Positions 55,307-64,000 of a stretch of 64,000 nt of DNA are shown here, piece after piece. Source of the DNA: Methylovulum sp. (GTDB lineage: Bacteria; Pseudomonadota; Gammaproteobacteria; Methylococcales; Methylomonadaceae); NCBI GenBank assembly GCA_028712695.1, contig JAQTQZ010000012.1, positions 50,047 through 114,046 on the forward strand. Reading direction: 5' to 3'. The position numbers were made by a program, and so were the translations under genes. A model generated the notes under the pieces. That model saw nothing but the letters and a program-made list of their open reading frames with translations, was not told the origin of the DNA and made no database searches. The first letter of the stretch is position 1. The number at the start of each line of letters is the position of its first letter.

Positions 55307-57388
55307 CTAAACCTCGGCATAATTGGTGGCTGCGCCCAGCCAGCGCTCGCATAGGGGCTGGATAGCATGGGGCGATTCGGTGAAGAAAGTGTCGCTGAGT
55401 TGCGCAATAGCGTCGAGCAACTCGGCATCGCGTGACAAATCAGCAATTTTAAACTGCATTTGCCCCGTCTGGCGCGTGCCCATAACATCGCCTGCGCCTC
55501 GTAATTGCAGGTCTTTTTCGGCGATGACAAAACCATCGTTGCTATCCCTTAAAATGCCTAAGCGCTGGCGGGCAGGGTCTGATAACGGCGCCTGATACAG
55601 CAACAGGCAATAACTGTCACCTTCCCCCCGCCCGACCCGACCTCGCAATTGATGCAGCTGCGAAAGCCCTAGGCGCTCAGGGTTTTCAATAATCATCAGA
55701 CCGGCATTGGGCACATCAACGCCCACTTCAATAACCGTTGTAGCAACCAGCAAATCAATCTGGTGATTTTTAAAGGCCTGCATAACCGCGTCTTTCTCGG
55801 CGGTTTTCATCCGCCCGTGTATCAACGCAACCCGCACATCAGGCAGTGCTTGCGTTAAAAATTCGGCCGTTTTTTCCGCCGCTTGGCATTGCAAAACTTC
55901 AGATTCTTCAATCAGCGTGCAAACCCAGTACACCTGCCTTTTTTTACCTACCCAGCCATTAATCCGGTCGATCACATCGGCGCGACGCTCCCCCGGAATC
56001 ACGCTAGTGACGATAGGCTTCCTGCCGGGCGGCAGCTCATCAATGATGGAAATATCCAGATCAGCATATTGTAACATCGCCAAGGTACGCGGAATCGGCG
56101 TCGCAGTCATCACTAACTGATGCGGTCTGAAGCCTGTGTGCTGGGATTTTTCACGTAATGCCAGCCGCTGATGCACGCCGAAACGGTGCTGCTCGTCAAT
56201 AACAATCAAACCTAGGCGATGAAATTGCACACGTTCCTGAAACAGCGCATGGGTGCCAATGATGATACCGGCCGAACCATCCGCCAGCGCTTCTAATGTT
56301 TGTTTGCGCTGGTTGCCTTTAAGTTGCCCGGTCAAAAGCACCACGTTGGTTTCAAACCCGGCAAACCAGACGCTGAAATTGCGCAAATGCTGCTCTGCCA
56401 ACAATTCGGTCGGCGCCATCACCGCAACTTGATAACCCGCCACTAATGCCAGCAATGCCGTATAAGCGGCAACAATGGTTTTGCCCGAACCGACATCGCC
56501 CTGTACCAAGCGCATCATCGGCTGCGGCTTTTGGCAATCGGCTTCAATCTCGGCAATAACCCGTAATTGCGCGCCAGTCAGCTTAAATGGCAAGGAGCGC
56601 AAAAAATGACCGGTTTCCGGAATCGCGCTATGGAACACCGGCGCTTGCCAAGCACGGGCTTTATTCTTTATCGTGCAAAGGCTTAGATGATGCGCGAGCA
56701 ATTCTTCAAAAGCCAAGCGCTTTAAAGCAGGGACACTGCCGTCTTGCAATGCCTCGATTGAGACCGACTCTTCCGGCGCATGCAAGGTTTGTATTGCATC
56801 AGCCAATGTCGGGTACCGATGATGCCGCAAAATTGTTTCAGGAACCCAGTCAACCAACAATTTGGCATCGTGACTGCAAAACTGTAACACCTGTTTTACT
56901 GCTTTGCGGATGACCGCCTGGCTAAGCCCTTCCGTGAGCGGATAAACCGGCGTTAAGCGGCTTTCGGTTGTGACAACATCAGGATTGGCAATGACTTTGT
57001 ACTCAGGATGCACCATTTCCAGACCGGCAAAACCATAGCGCACTTCGGCAAACACGCTCAGCCACGTCCCGGGTTTAAGCACATTGTGCTGGTTAGCCGT
57101 AAAATGAAAGAATTTTAACGAAATAGAACCGGTATCATCGCTGATTTTGCATATTAAGCTTTTGCGGCCTCTAGGTAAGACATCGGTAAACTCAACCTTG
57201 CCACAGACCAATACCGTCATGCCTGCTATCAATGAGCCTATTGGGTAAATACGGGTGCGGTCTTCGTAGCGGTTCGGCAAATGAAAAAGCAGATCCTGAA
57301 GGTGGCGGATCCCTAACTTTTCCAGGCGACTTGCAGTTTGCGCACCAATACCCGTTAACGTAGTGACCGGTTGTTTAAGGATGTTCAC
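55307..57388 (-). CDS. recG: ATP-dependent DNA helicase RecG
   Basis: The 693-residue superfamily 2 helicase has an N-terminal wedge/OB domain (LPNRYEDRTRIYPIGSL). The helicase motifs are RLVQGDVGSGKTIVAAYTALLAL (I), VIDEQHRFGVHQR (II), MTATPIPRTLAM (III), TTVIEVGVDVPNAGLMIIENPERLGLSQLHQLRGRVGRG (V-VI). RecG reverses stalled forks and processes Holliday junctions. The length is standard. It ends close to ubiC, and the two are likely in one transcript. Confidence 0.96.
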   Translation of the reverse strand: MNILKQPVTTLTGIGAQTASRLEKLGIRHLQDLLFHLPNRYEDRTRIYPIGSLIAGMTVLVCGKVEFTDVLPRGRKSLICKISDDTGSISLKFFHFTANQHNVLKPGTWLSVFAEVRYGFAGLEMVHPEYKVIANPDVVTTESRLTPVYPLTEGLSQAVIRKAVKQVLQFCSHDAKLLVDWVPETILRHHRYPTLADAIQTLHAPEESVSIEALQDGSVPALKRLAFEELLAHHLSLCTIKNKARAWQAPVFHSAIPETGHFLRSLPFKLTGAQLRVIAEIEADCQKPQPMMRLVQGDVGSGKTIVAAYTALLALVAGYQVAVMAPTELLAEQHLRNFSVWFAGFETNVVLLTGQLKGNQRKQTLEALADGSAGIIIGTHALFQERVQFHRLGLIVIDEQHRFGVHQRLALREKSQHTGFRPHQLVMTATPIPRTLAMLQYADLDISIIDELPPGRKPIVTSVIPGERRADVIDRINGWVGKKRQVYWVCTLIEESEVLQCQAAEKTAEFLTQALPDVRVALIHGRMKTAEKDAVMQAFKNHQIDLLVATTVIEVGVDVPNAGLMIIENPERLGLSQLHQLRGRVGRGEGDSYCLLLYQAPLSDPARQRLGILRDSNDGFVIAEKDLQLRGAGDVMGTRQTGQMQFKIADLSRDAELLDAIAQLSDTFFTESPHAIQPLCERWLGAATNYAEV

Positions 57389-57507
57389 ATTCTCGTATTC
57401 TAGCTGACAACAACTGTAGGCAAGCCGCTAGCAACCACCACAAAACCAACGCAGTAACTGAAGAAAATATGACCTTCGTGCTGGTTTGCCACGGCTTGGC
57501 TCAATTT

Positions 57508-57912
57508 TTAACAGGCTGGATATTCTTGAACCGGCAATTGCATAACCGCATCCATTTCCACTTGCGCGCCTTTAGGTAAGGCGGCGACACCAATCGCGGC
57601 ACGGGCGGGATAAGGCTGTTGGAAATAACGCCCCATAATTTCATTGACTATCGGAAAGTGCGTCAAATCCGTTAAAAAAACATTCAGTTTGACAACATCT
57701 GACAACTCTCCGCCCGCAGCAACGGCAACGGCTTTTAAGTTCTCAAACACCTGCGTTATTTGCGCGTCAATCTCACCCTCAATCAGAACCATCGTTTCAG
57801 GGACTAGCGGAATCTGTCCCGAAAGATAAACCGTACGGTCAACTTTTACCGCTTGTGAATAAGTGCCTATAGCTTGCGGTGCCTTATCGGTCTGGATAAT
57901 TTCTTTAGTCAT
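57508..57912 (-). CDS. ridA: RidA-family enamine/imine deaminase
   Basis: The 134-residue protein starts [24 protein letters not shown] and contains [12 protein letters not shown] and the catalytic Arg in [24 protein letters not shown]. RidA hydrolyses reactive 2-aminoacrylate. A four-residue tail ending in Cys (EYPAC) follows the usual C-terminus. It lies between recG and a DUF411 gene on the same strand. Confidence 0.93.
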   Translation of the reverse strand: MTKEIIQTDKAPQAIGTYSQAVKVDRTVYLSGQIPLVPETMVLIEGEIDAQITQVFENLKAVAVAAGGELSDVVKLNVFLTDLTHFPIVNEIMGRYFQQPYPARAAIGVAALPKGAQVEMDAVMQLPVQEYPAC

Positions 57913-57976
57913 TTTTAACCCTTTATGTACTGTACTTTGTTATGTTGTGCTGGATAGAAAACCAAGCCTTTATCAT

Positions 57977-58420
57977 TCAATTGCCTTTATAGCTGTTAAA
58001 TACCTGGGGCTTATTTTTGTGGTCAAAACTCACGACATCATACGCGTCTTTTTTGCCCCCCATCTCCATGCCAGGCGTTCCAACTGGCATGCCGGAAACT
58101 GCCAGACCTACAACCTTATGCTTATTTTTCAGTAAGTTATTAATATCATCCGCAGGCACATGCCCTTCAATCACATAGCCATTAATAACGGCGGTATGGC
58201 AAGAGGCTAATTCCGGCGTGACACCGTATTTCGTTTTGATAGCCTGAATGTCGGTAGTGATATTATCTTTAATGGTAAAGCCATTTTCTTGTAAATGAGC
58301 CAACCATTTTTCGCAGCAACCGCAAGTCGGGCTTCTGTAGACGGCAATCTCTTCGGCATTAACGGCAAAGCCGATAACCAACAAACCGGCTGCCAACAAA
58401 ATTTTCAATAGTTTCATCAT
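57977..58420 (-). CDS. DUF411 exported metal-binding protein
   Basis: The 147-residue protein has a signal peptide (LLKILLAAGLLVIGFAVNAEE), then YRSPTCGCCEKWLAHLQENGF (CGCC metal site), a Cys/His pair in ELASCHTAVINGYVIEGHVPA and a methionine-rich end (VSGMPVGTPGMEMGG). DUF411 proteins are linked to copper handling in other bacteria. ATG 58417 is a possible second start. It lies 6 nt after hemE. Confidence 0.88.
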   Translation of the reverse strand: MMKLLKILLAAGLLVIGFAVNAEEIAVYRSPTCGCCEKWLAHLQENGFTIKDNITTDIQAIKTKYGVTPELASCHTAVINGYVIEGHVPADDINNLLKNKHKVVGLAVSGMPVGTPGMEMGGKKDAYDVVSFDHKNKPQVFNSYKGN

Positions 58421-58426
58421 ATCCTC

Positions 58427-59497
58427 TTAACTGTCTTGATGGTAAAGCGGGCTGTATTGATGGACGGTATCGACCATTGCCTTAACATGTTCAGGATTAA
58501 TGTCCGGTAAAATACCATGCCCCAAATTGAAGACATGACCCGAACCGGTGCCGTATTTTTGCAAAATGGCTCTAACTTTTTCGGCAATAACTTCCGGTTT
58601 AGCATAAAGGGCGACCGGATCCATATTCCCTTGCAAGGCGACTTTATCTCCCACTCTGGCACGGGCCTGCTGTATATCGGTCTGCCAGTCCAAGCCTAAT
58701 GCGTCATAGCCAGCGTCAGCCATAGACTCAAGCCACAGCCCGCCGCCTTTGGTGAATAAAATGGTCGGTATTTGCACGCCATCGACATCGGTTTTCAGCA
58801 ATGCCCTAACTTGCTTGGCGTAGTTTAAAGAGAATTCCAGATAATCTTCACTGCTCAACATACCGCCCCACGTATCGAATAACATCACCGCTTGGGCTCC
58901 AGCCGCTATTTGTGCATTCAGATATGTTGCGACTGATTGCGCCAGCTTATCCAACATGCTGTGCATCAAACGGGGTTGTTCGTACATCAAGCCTTTGACG
59001 TTTTGAAAGCTTTTGCTGCTGCCGCCTTCAACCATATACGTTGCTAATGTCCAAGGACTGCCGGAAAAACCGATTAACGGCACACTGCCTTGCAGGTTTT
59101 TTCTGATCAACCGCACAGCATCGACCACATAGCGCAGCTCCACTTCGGGATCAGGCACCGGCAACTTATTAATATCGGCCGCCGTCCGCACCGGATATTT
59201 GAATTTAGGCCCTTCGCCTTCGGTAAAATAGAGCCCCAAGCCCATTGCATCGGGGATGGTCAATATATCTGAAAACAGAATTGCCGCATCAAAGTCAAAG
59301 CGCCTTAGCGGCTGCAAAGTGACTTCGCAAGCCAGCTCTGGATTAGTGCACAGATTTAGAAAACTACCGGCTTGTTCCCTGACCTGCCGATATTCGGGTA
59401 AATAACGCCCTGCTTGCCGCATCATCCACACGGGCGTCCGGTCTACCGGTTGTTTCAACAAGGCTTTAATAAAAATGTCGTTTTTTAATGATGTCAT
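58427..59497 (-). CDS. hemE: uroporphyrinogen decarboxylase
   Basis: The 356-residue protein contains [18 protein letters not shown] (substrate-binding Arg), [23 protein letters not shown] with the essential Asp, [21 protein letters not shown], and [15 protein letters not shown]. It removes four acetate carboxyls of uroporphyrinogen III in heme synthesis. Start ATG 59497, normal length. Confidence 0.96.
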   Translation of the reverse strand: MTSLKNDIFIKALLKQPVDRTPVWMMRQAGRYLPEYRQVREQAGSFLNLCTNPELACEVTLQPLRRFDFDAAILFSDILTIPDAMGLGLYFTEGEGPKFKYPVRTAADINKLPVPDPEVELRYVVDAVRLIRKNLQGSVPLIGFSGSPWTLATYMVEGGSSKSFQNVKGLMYEQPRLMHSMLDKLAQSVATYLNAQIAAGAQAVMLFDTWGGMLSSEDYLEFSLNYAKQVRALLKTDVDGVQIPTILFTKGGGLWLESMADAGYDALGLDWQTDIQQARARVGDKVALQGNMDPVALYAKPEVIAEKVRAILQKYGTGSGHVFNLGHGILPDINPEHVKAMVDTVHQYSPLYHQDS

Positions 59498-59531
59498 CGG
59501 ATTGGGTTATGAAAGTTCAGGTAAAGAAGGG

Positions 59532-60314
59532 TCAATCGTGCTGAAGGTAACCCGAAGAGCTGAGCCACTGGACACCTAGGGCTATGGAGACCAACGCCAC
59601 AACAGCGGCAATGAGTAGCCATAGTGCCTTATCGCGTTTTTTGGTAATCGCCAAACTGGGTATTTGAGCGATAATGCGCTCCGGGATACCTTGGGTTTCC
59701 CTATAGACAGACTCTATAATGCTGTCGCTAAGCGTATTAACCGGCAACCTTATCCAAGATTTTGCCGATAACTGTTGTAAAAAATCACCACATTGTTTTT
59801 CTGATAGCAGTGGAATTTCAACAAAGTAACAATCGTCAATTATCCTGTCTGAGCGGGTTTTTATATAGACCTCATCAGGCGTCAAGGCAAACGTAATCCT
59901 TAACGCGGGATTTGCCGCCGCATAGTCAATAAGCGCGGTTATTAAGCCAGGGACCAGTTGACCGGCGTCATCAATGATCAGGACCAGCTTATCGCCTTGG
60001 CTTTCTAGTTGCGCCAAAAACCTATCTAAACTCGGCGGTTGTTGACCCGACTTACCCGTTTTAACAGCGTCGGCTATTTGCTCAAGAATATTTTCAAAAC
60101 TTAAGTCGGGGCTCCCCTGCAGGGCAGAGTATTGCCAAGCATCGTTTTTGCGCTCCAGCAAGAGCTTGATCAACATCGTCTTGCCAATGCCTTTAGGCCC
60201 ACAAACAACTAAAGATTGTGTCGAATTAGCAATTAAATGCGTCACCAAATCAAGCTTCTGGGCACGCTCTTGCGTGATTAAAGAATAATCAGCCGTATTT
60301 ATTTGTCCATTCAT
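59532..60314 (-). CDS. DamX-like AAA ATPase lacking the SPOR domain
   Basis: The 260-residue protein has a Walker A motif (VVCGPKGIGKTMLIKLLLE), a Walker B motif (KLVLIIDDAGQLV), and a single membrane helix near the C-terminus (ALWLLIAAVVALVSIALGVQWL). It ends right after that helix. In many gammaproteobacteria the gene after aroB is damX, which continues into a periplasmic SPOR domain; none is encoded here before the stop. The gene is therefore a DamX/ExeA-like ATPase with a tail anchor. It sits 5 nt after aroB. Confidence 0.78.
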   Translation of the reverse strand: MNGQINTADYSLITQERAQKLDLVTHLIANSTQSLVVCGPKGIGKTMLIKLLLERKNDAWQYSALQGSPDLSFENILEQIADAVKTGKSGQQPPSLDRFLAQLESQGDKLVLIIDDAGQLVPGLITALIDYAAANPALRITFALTPDEVYIKTRSDRIIDDCYFVEIPLLSEKQCGDFLQQLSAKSWIRLPVNTLSDSIIESVYRETQGIPERIIAQIPSLAITKKRDKALWLLIAAVVALVSIALGVQWLSSSGYLQHD

Positions 60315-60319
60315 CGTGA

Positions 60320-61405
60320 TTACATTGCCCGACCATAGCGGGTTAAGGTCTGTTTTAACAGTCCCACGTCAACATTGACGGGTAATGTCGCCAAACCGAT
60401 TTTTTCTAACAAAATCACGCGAATTTCGCCATCCACATTTTTCTTATCCACGGCCATTAATTCTAAAAACCTATCCGCATCAAGTTGCTCAGGCGGGGTG
60501 ACCGGCAACTTAGCTTTTTTGAATAACGTGATAATCCTGTCCACATCGGCATCCGTCAGCCAACCTTTACTTCTGGATAGGTCAGCCGCTTGACAGGTAC
60601 CAATCGCAACCGCCTCGCCATGTAAATATTCGCCATAACCCGCACCGGTTTCAATCGCATGACCAAACGTATGGCCTAAATTCAAGGTGGCCCTAATGCC
60701 CGTCTCGGTTTCATCTTCGGCCACAATTTGTGCCTTATTTAGGCAGGATTGTTCAATCGCATAAGCTAATGCGGGCTTATCTCTAGCCAACAGTAACCCA
60801 ATATTTTGCTCCAGCCAGGCAAAAAAATCGGCGTCCCTAATCAGCCCGTATTTAATGACTTCAGCCAGACCTGCCGACAATTGGCGGTCATCCAAGGTAT
60901 CTAGGACATCGGCATCGGCAATCACGCATTGCGGCTGATAAAACGCGCCGATCATATTTTTTCCCAGTGGATGGTTAACACCGGTTTTACCCCCTACCGA
61001 AGAATCCACTTGCGCCAATAAGGTGGTAGGAATTTGCATAAAACTAATACCGCGTTGGTAACAAGCGGCCGAAAAACCACCCATATCACCAATTACGCCG
61101 CCACCCAAAGCGATTAACGTTGCATTGCGGCTAAATTTACTGGCCAGCAATTTATCAAAAATCTGCATCATGATGTCGAGGGTTTTAAATTGCTCACCAT
61201 CTGGCAATATCACCTGCTCGACAGTGAACGCCTGCAGGTTTTTTAACACGGCATCCAAATATAACGGCGCAATCGTGGTATTAGTAACAACGATGACTTG
61301 TTTGGATTTGATGTGTCGGGCAAACAGGTCGGGGTCGTTTAGTAAACCGGAACCTATATAAATCGGGTAACTACGCTCACCTAGCGCTACGGTTAAAGTT
61401 TTCAT
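60320..61405 (-). CDS. aroB: 3-dehydroquinate synthase
   Basis: The 361-residue NAD-dependent enzyme has [81 protein letters not shown] (the cofactor and metal region), and [29 protein letters not shown] with metal-binding His residues. It cyclises DAHP to dehydroquinate. It lies 5 nt after aroK. Confidence 0.96.
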   Translation of the reverse strand: MKTLTVALGERSYPIYIGSGLLNDPDLFARHIKSKQVIVVTNTTIAPLYLDAVLKNLQAFTVEQVILPDGEQFKTLDIMMQIFDKLLASKFSRNATLIALGGGVIGDMGGFSAACYQRGISFMQIPTTLLAQVDSSVGGKTGVNHPLGKNMIGAFYQPQCVIADADVLDTLDDRQLSAGLAEVIKYGLIRDADFFAWLEQNIGLLLARDKPALAYAIEQSCLNKAQIVAEDETETGIRATLNLGHTFGHAIETGAGYGEYLHGEAVAIGTCQAADLSRSKGWLTDADVDRIITLFKKAKLPVTPPEQLDADRFLELMAVDKKNVDGEIRVILLEKIGLATLPVNVDVGLLKQTLTRYGRAM

Positions 61406-61410
61406 TTATG

Positions 61411-61938
61411 TTAACGGTTAACGAATCGGTATTCTTCGAGGATGTATTCAACAACGTCTTTGCTAGCCATGATACCCGTATTGACCTTAAAGTCGGCACA
61501 GGACAAATACAGGGGTTCACGTTGTAAAAATAAGTGCTCTATGCGCTCTTTAGGATTCTCTGTCTGTAACAAAGGCCGTTGGGTGTCTCTGCGTGTACGC
61601 TCCAGTATTCTCTCCACTGAACACTGCAAATAGACAATAAAACCATTTTCTTTTAATAAGTTACGATTTTCCTCACGCAAAATGGCACCGCCGCCAGTCG
61701 CCAGCACAATACCCCGCATTTGAGTTAATTGCTGGATCATTTTCTGCTCCCTATCCCTAAATCCTTCTTCGCCTTCAAATTCAAAAATAGTAGGAATATC
61801 TACGCCTGTCCGTTCTTCAATAGCTTTGTCACTGTCGTAAAAAGGCAATTTTAGCGTTCTTGCAAGTTGCCGACCTATTGTGGTCTTGCCTGCCCCCATA
61901 AGGCCAACTAAATATATATTCTCTGATCTCGTCATCAA
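61411..61938 (-). CDS. aroK: shikimate kinase
   Basis: The 175-residue P-loop kinase has IYLVGLMGAGKTTIGRQLARTL (Walker A), FYDSDKAIEERTG, EGEEGFRDREQKMIQQL with the shikimate-binding Arg, ATGGGAILREENRNLL, and RPLLQTENPKERI (lid). A second ATG lies three bases inside, at 61935. It heads the aroK-aroB-(DamX-like) group. Confidence 0.95.
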   Translation of the reverse strand: MMTRSENIYLVGLMGAGKTTIGRQLARTLKLPFYDSDKAIEERTGVDIPTIFEFEGEEGFRDREQKMIQQLTQMRGIVLATGGGAILREENRNLLKENGFIVYLQCSVERILERTRRDTQRPLLQTENPKERIEHLFLQREPLYLSCADFKVNTGIMASKDVVEYILEEYRFVNR

Positions 61939-62220
61939 AATACCTTGCTGGTCTGATTTTCCGATATTATCGGAGTTATTGGAATGTAACCGCCCTTCAT
62001 CAAGGCAATCTAGTCATGGCTACTTTTCGTTATTAGCATGACAACAGGCGGTTATTGTTAAAATTTAAAATTAAAAAGGGCGTAAGACCCTCCTCTGCAT
62101 TGATCTTTGCAGAGCCTATTTCAGGCAGGGATTGTACCAGATGAACAGTAGGTAGTGGATGGAATCTATCCTCTTACATAAATATTACGTTTTACACCGA
62201 ACCCAACTTTCCCAAGACAA

Positions 62221-62940
62221 ATGATCCTATTCTCATTCGACTTCGCCAACAAACCCGTTAGGTTACTTGTTATTTTTGCTTTCATACTAATGACATTGGA
62301 TGTCCATGCGCAAAATACCGAGACAGCCAACGATCTATTTACCCAACTCCAAGCACTACAAAGCCAGATGAATATCGAAATCACCGGCTTGGAAAGAATA
62401 CAAAATGAACCCAAAGCCATTATCAGCGGCAGTCTGGAGCAGCAACTCCAACAACTGTTAGCATCGTTCAATCATATTATCAGCCGCAATGCAAAAGGCC
62501 AGATTGAGCGCATTGTCATCATGAATAAAAAACAAAAAACCAAGCCTAACCGTATCGTTTTACCCATTCGGACTGAAGGCAATCATTTTATGGTTTCCGT
62601 AGCCATTTCAGGTGACGGAAGTTTATGGCAGACCTTGGATATGATTATCGACACAGGGGCGGATTTGGTTGTTTTACCGGAATCAATGATAGCTAAACTA
62701 GGCCTCGCCGATAATGCGTTCACCCTTCATAAGATGCAGACCGCCAATGGCACAACCGATGCTAAAGTCGGTCTGTTACAACAATTGAAAATTGCCGGGG
62801 AAACGGTGGAAAATGTGGAAACCGCCTTTATAGCAGACGCGCTATTGGGGGAAAACCGCTTGTTGGGCATGAGTGTTTTAGGACGTTACCAAGTACACAT
62901 TGATGACAATAGCCAATTGCTCACGTTATATAAAAAATAA
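62221..62940 (+). CDS. exported retropepsin-like aspartic protease (TIGR02281-type)
   Basis: The 239-residue protein has a signal peptide (KPVRLLVIFAFILMTLDVHAQ). The retropepsin-like fold shows the catalytic motif LDMIIDTGADLVVLPESMIAKLGL (DTGA) and a later flap and turn region (LLGENRLLGMSVLGRYQVHID). The N-terminal 90 residues look like a separate adaptor region (FTQLQALQSQMNIEITGLERI). Such proteases act in the periplasm; the substrate is unknown. Start ATG 62221. Confidence 0.85.
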   Translation: MILFSFDFANKPVRLLVIFAFILMTLDVHAQNTETANDLFTQLQALQSQMNIEITGLERIQNEPKAIISGSLEQQLQQLLASFNHIISRNAKGQIERIVIMNKKQKTKPNRIVLPIRTEGNHFMVSVAISGDGSLWQTLDMIIDTGADLVVLPESMIAKLGLADNAFTLHKMQTANGTTDAKVGLLQQLKIAGETVENVETAFIADALLGENRLLGMSVLGRYQVHIDDNSQLLTLYKK

Positions 62941-62956
62941 TCAGCATAAAAAACCA

Positions 62957-63508
62957 TTACCAATGACGAAAAGGTGGGAATGGATAGGGCTGATAATAGC
63001 CGCGTAAATAATAGGGGTATGCATAAGGCCCATAGATGCCATAACCCATCCCAAAACCACCTTGGTAATAACTGCCCGGGTCGTAACTAGGCCACAAATA
63101 TAATGTTGCCGCTGAAATCAGCGGAAGACGCATCGTTTTGTTGCCTATTTTGCGCTCAATATCGCCAGCAAGCGTGCCGGCAATAGTAATCAGCGTGTTC
63201 TTGGCATAGATGGCCGGATCCAAAAACTCAACGCTTTTAACAGCAAAGCGCCCGACATAAGCCTCATTTACTTGTGGCTTGCCATAACTTGTCAGCGGAT
63301 AATACAGGACTTGCAAGAGACTGTAGTTTTGTTCATTTTCGACATCAACAATAACCCCTCCCCAGCGCACCGGTGCGTTTTTATAAGAACCTGTAGCCTG
63401 ATTGGCCTGACTATAGGAAATGTCATACATTGGCGCGTCTTTAATAGCCGTCGGTATATTTGAGCAAGCTGTCAAGAGCAAAAAAACCAGCAATAAGTAA
63501 GGGTGCAT
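62957..63508 (-). CDS. Slp-family outer-membrane lipoprotein
   Basis: The 183-residue lipoprotein has a signal peptide ending in a lipobox (VFLLLTACS). The Slp core VRWGGVIVDVENEQNYSLLQVLYYPL and FVKSVEFLD-like PAIYAKNTLITIAGTLAG follow. The C-terminus is unusually rich in Tyr, Gly and Pro (GYGIYGPYAYPYYLRGYYQPY), which is an extension compared with E. coli Slp. It converges with the aspartic protease gene. Confidence 0.88.
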   Translation of the reverse strand: MHPYLLLVFLLLTACSNIPTAIKDAPMYDISYSQANQATGSYKNAPVRWGGVIVDVENEQNYSLLQVLYYPLTSYGKPQVNEAYVGRFAVKSVEFLDPAIYAKNTLITIAGTLAGDIERKIGNKTMRLPLISAATLYLWPSYDPGSYYQGGFGMGYGIYGPYAYPYYLRGYYQPYPFPPFRHW

Positions 63509-63726
63509 ATCATGCTCCAGATTGACAATTTAATGGGATAAATCAACATCATAAAATCTGATATATACTTTCCTATTTAAGTTCCACTAGGCTTTTCCTC
63601 TACCTTTGCACCATCCAAACCAAGGGAACTATCATTAAACTATAACCAAAATGTCATTTTTTTGTAACTATTGATTGTTAGCCTCGTGGGTTCAATTACA
63701 ACATTTGTTAATTCCAGAGGTTATTC

Positions 63727-64000
63727 ATGAATAAAAAAGTAAAATTACTGAGCTATGCGGCACTTGGCTTAATTGTGAACTTATCAGCATCAACCATCGT
63801 ACATGCCGGCTCATTATCATTTGGCCTGTGGGGCGACATGCCCTATGCCAAAAATGGCGACGGTCTTAAAACCGGCGATAAAATGACCCGCTTGGTTGAT
63901 AGCATGAACGCTTCAAACCTTGCCTTCACTATATTTGATGGCGACACCAAAGACGGTAGTTCAGTATGTACTGACAGCGCACTTGGACAAGAGTCCATTG
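63727..64000 (+). CDS. secreted protein of unknown function, 5' part only
   Basis: A gene cut by the right window edge, with 91 residues visible. A signal peptide (MNKKVKLLSYAALGLIVNLSASTIVHA) is followed by SLSFGLWGDMPYAKNGDG and NLAFTIFDGDTKDGSSVCTD. AGAGG precedes the ATG at 63727. The GLWGDMPY and FDGDTKDGSS pieces resemble calcineurin-like phosphoesterase metal motifs (GDxx, GDxxx), but the visible part does not prove it. Confidence 0.75.
   Translation, partial: MNKKVKLLSYAALGLIVNLSASTIVHAGSLSFGLWGDMPYAKNGDGLKTGDKMTRLVDSMNASNLAFTIFDGDTKDGSSVCTDSALGQESI

Overview
The window reads as a chromosome segment of a gammaproteobacterium, most likely a methylotroph or methanotroph of the Methylococcales type. 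This is inferred from gene content, not from a marker gene. The supporting genes are an NAD-dependent formate dehydrogenase operon, the start of an NAD-linked [NiFe] hydrogenase (hoxF), type IV pilus pilMNOPQ, a TIGR04073 (exosortase-associated) protein, glycogen phosphorylase, and ordinary gammaproteobacterial housekeeping genes (lptM-lysA, aroK-aroB, hemE, recG-ubiC, accA, purEK, scpAB-rluB, ychF).

Layout. 1-4434: 5' end of hoxF, lysA with the small lipoprotein gene lptM, an exported pentapeptide-repeat protein, tusE-tusB, and an SMR exporter. 4774-11047: an accessory island. It holds five orphan genes, one of them broken by a 17-bp tandem duplication, two of them sharing a duplicated leader, then an IS3 transposase scrap, and then a complete retron. 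The retron has a sigma70-like promoter (9007-9035), an msr-msd RNA with matching a1/a2 arms (9041-9208), a nucleoside-deoxyribosyltransferase-like effector with a winged helix, and a retron reverse transcriptase. This order matches type II-A (Eco1/Ec86 and St85-like) anti-phage retrons.

11394-24040: mgtE, glgP, a ParA-like ATPase, an inositol-monophosphatase-family enzyme, a quinone oxidoreductase, and an HME-type RND pump without its partner subunits. These are followed by a decayed two-component system (frameshifted LuxR-type regulator and truncated kinase), tRNA-Met and ychF. 24297-35268: pilMNOPQ, nadE, a small membrane protein, a rhomboid protease, a secreted SGNH hydrolase and accA.

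35593-43269: purEK and then fdsG-fdsB-fdsA-fdhD-fdsD, which oxidises formate to CO2 and makes NADH, the last step of C1 dissimilation. 43332-64000: dtd, rluB, scpBA, an M50 protease, a YciO protein, a MATCAP/QEGLA-motif protein, a YcbK-like and a YcbB-like cell-wall pair, LOG, TIGR04073, YccA and YgjP proteins. Then come ubiC-recG, ridA, a DUF411 protein, hemE, a DamX-like ATPase without SPOR, aroB-aroK, a retropepsin-like protease, an Slp lipoprotein, and the start of a secreted protein.

The retron is the most interesting system. Its RNA, effector and reverse transcriptase are all intact, and the a2 arm overlaps the likely ribosome-binding site of the effector.
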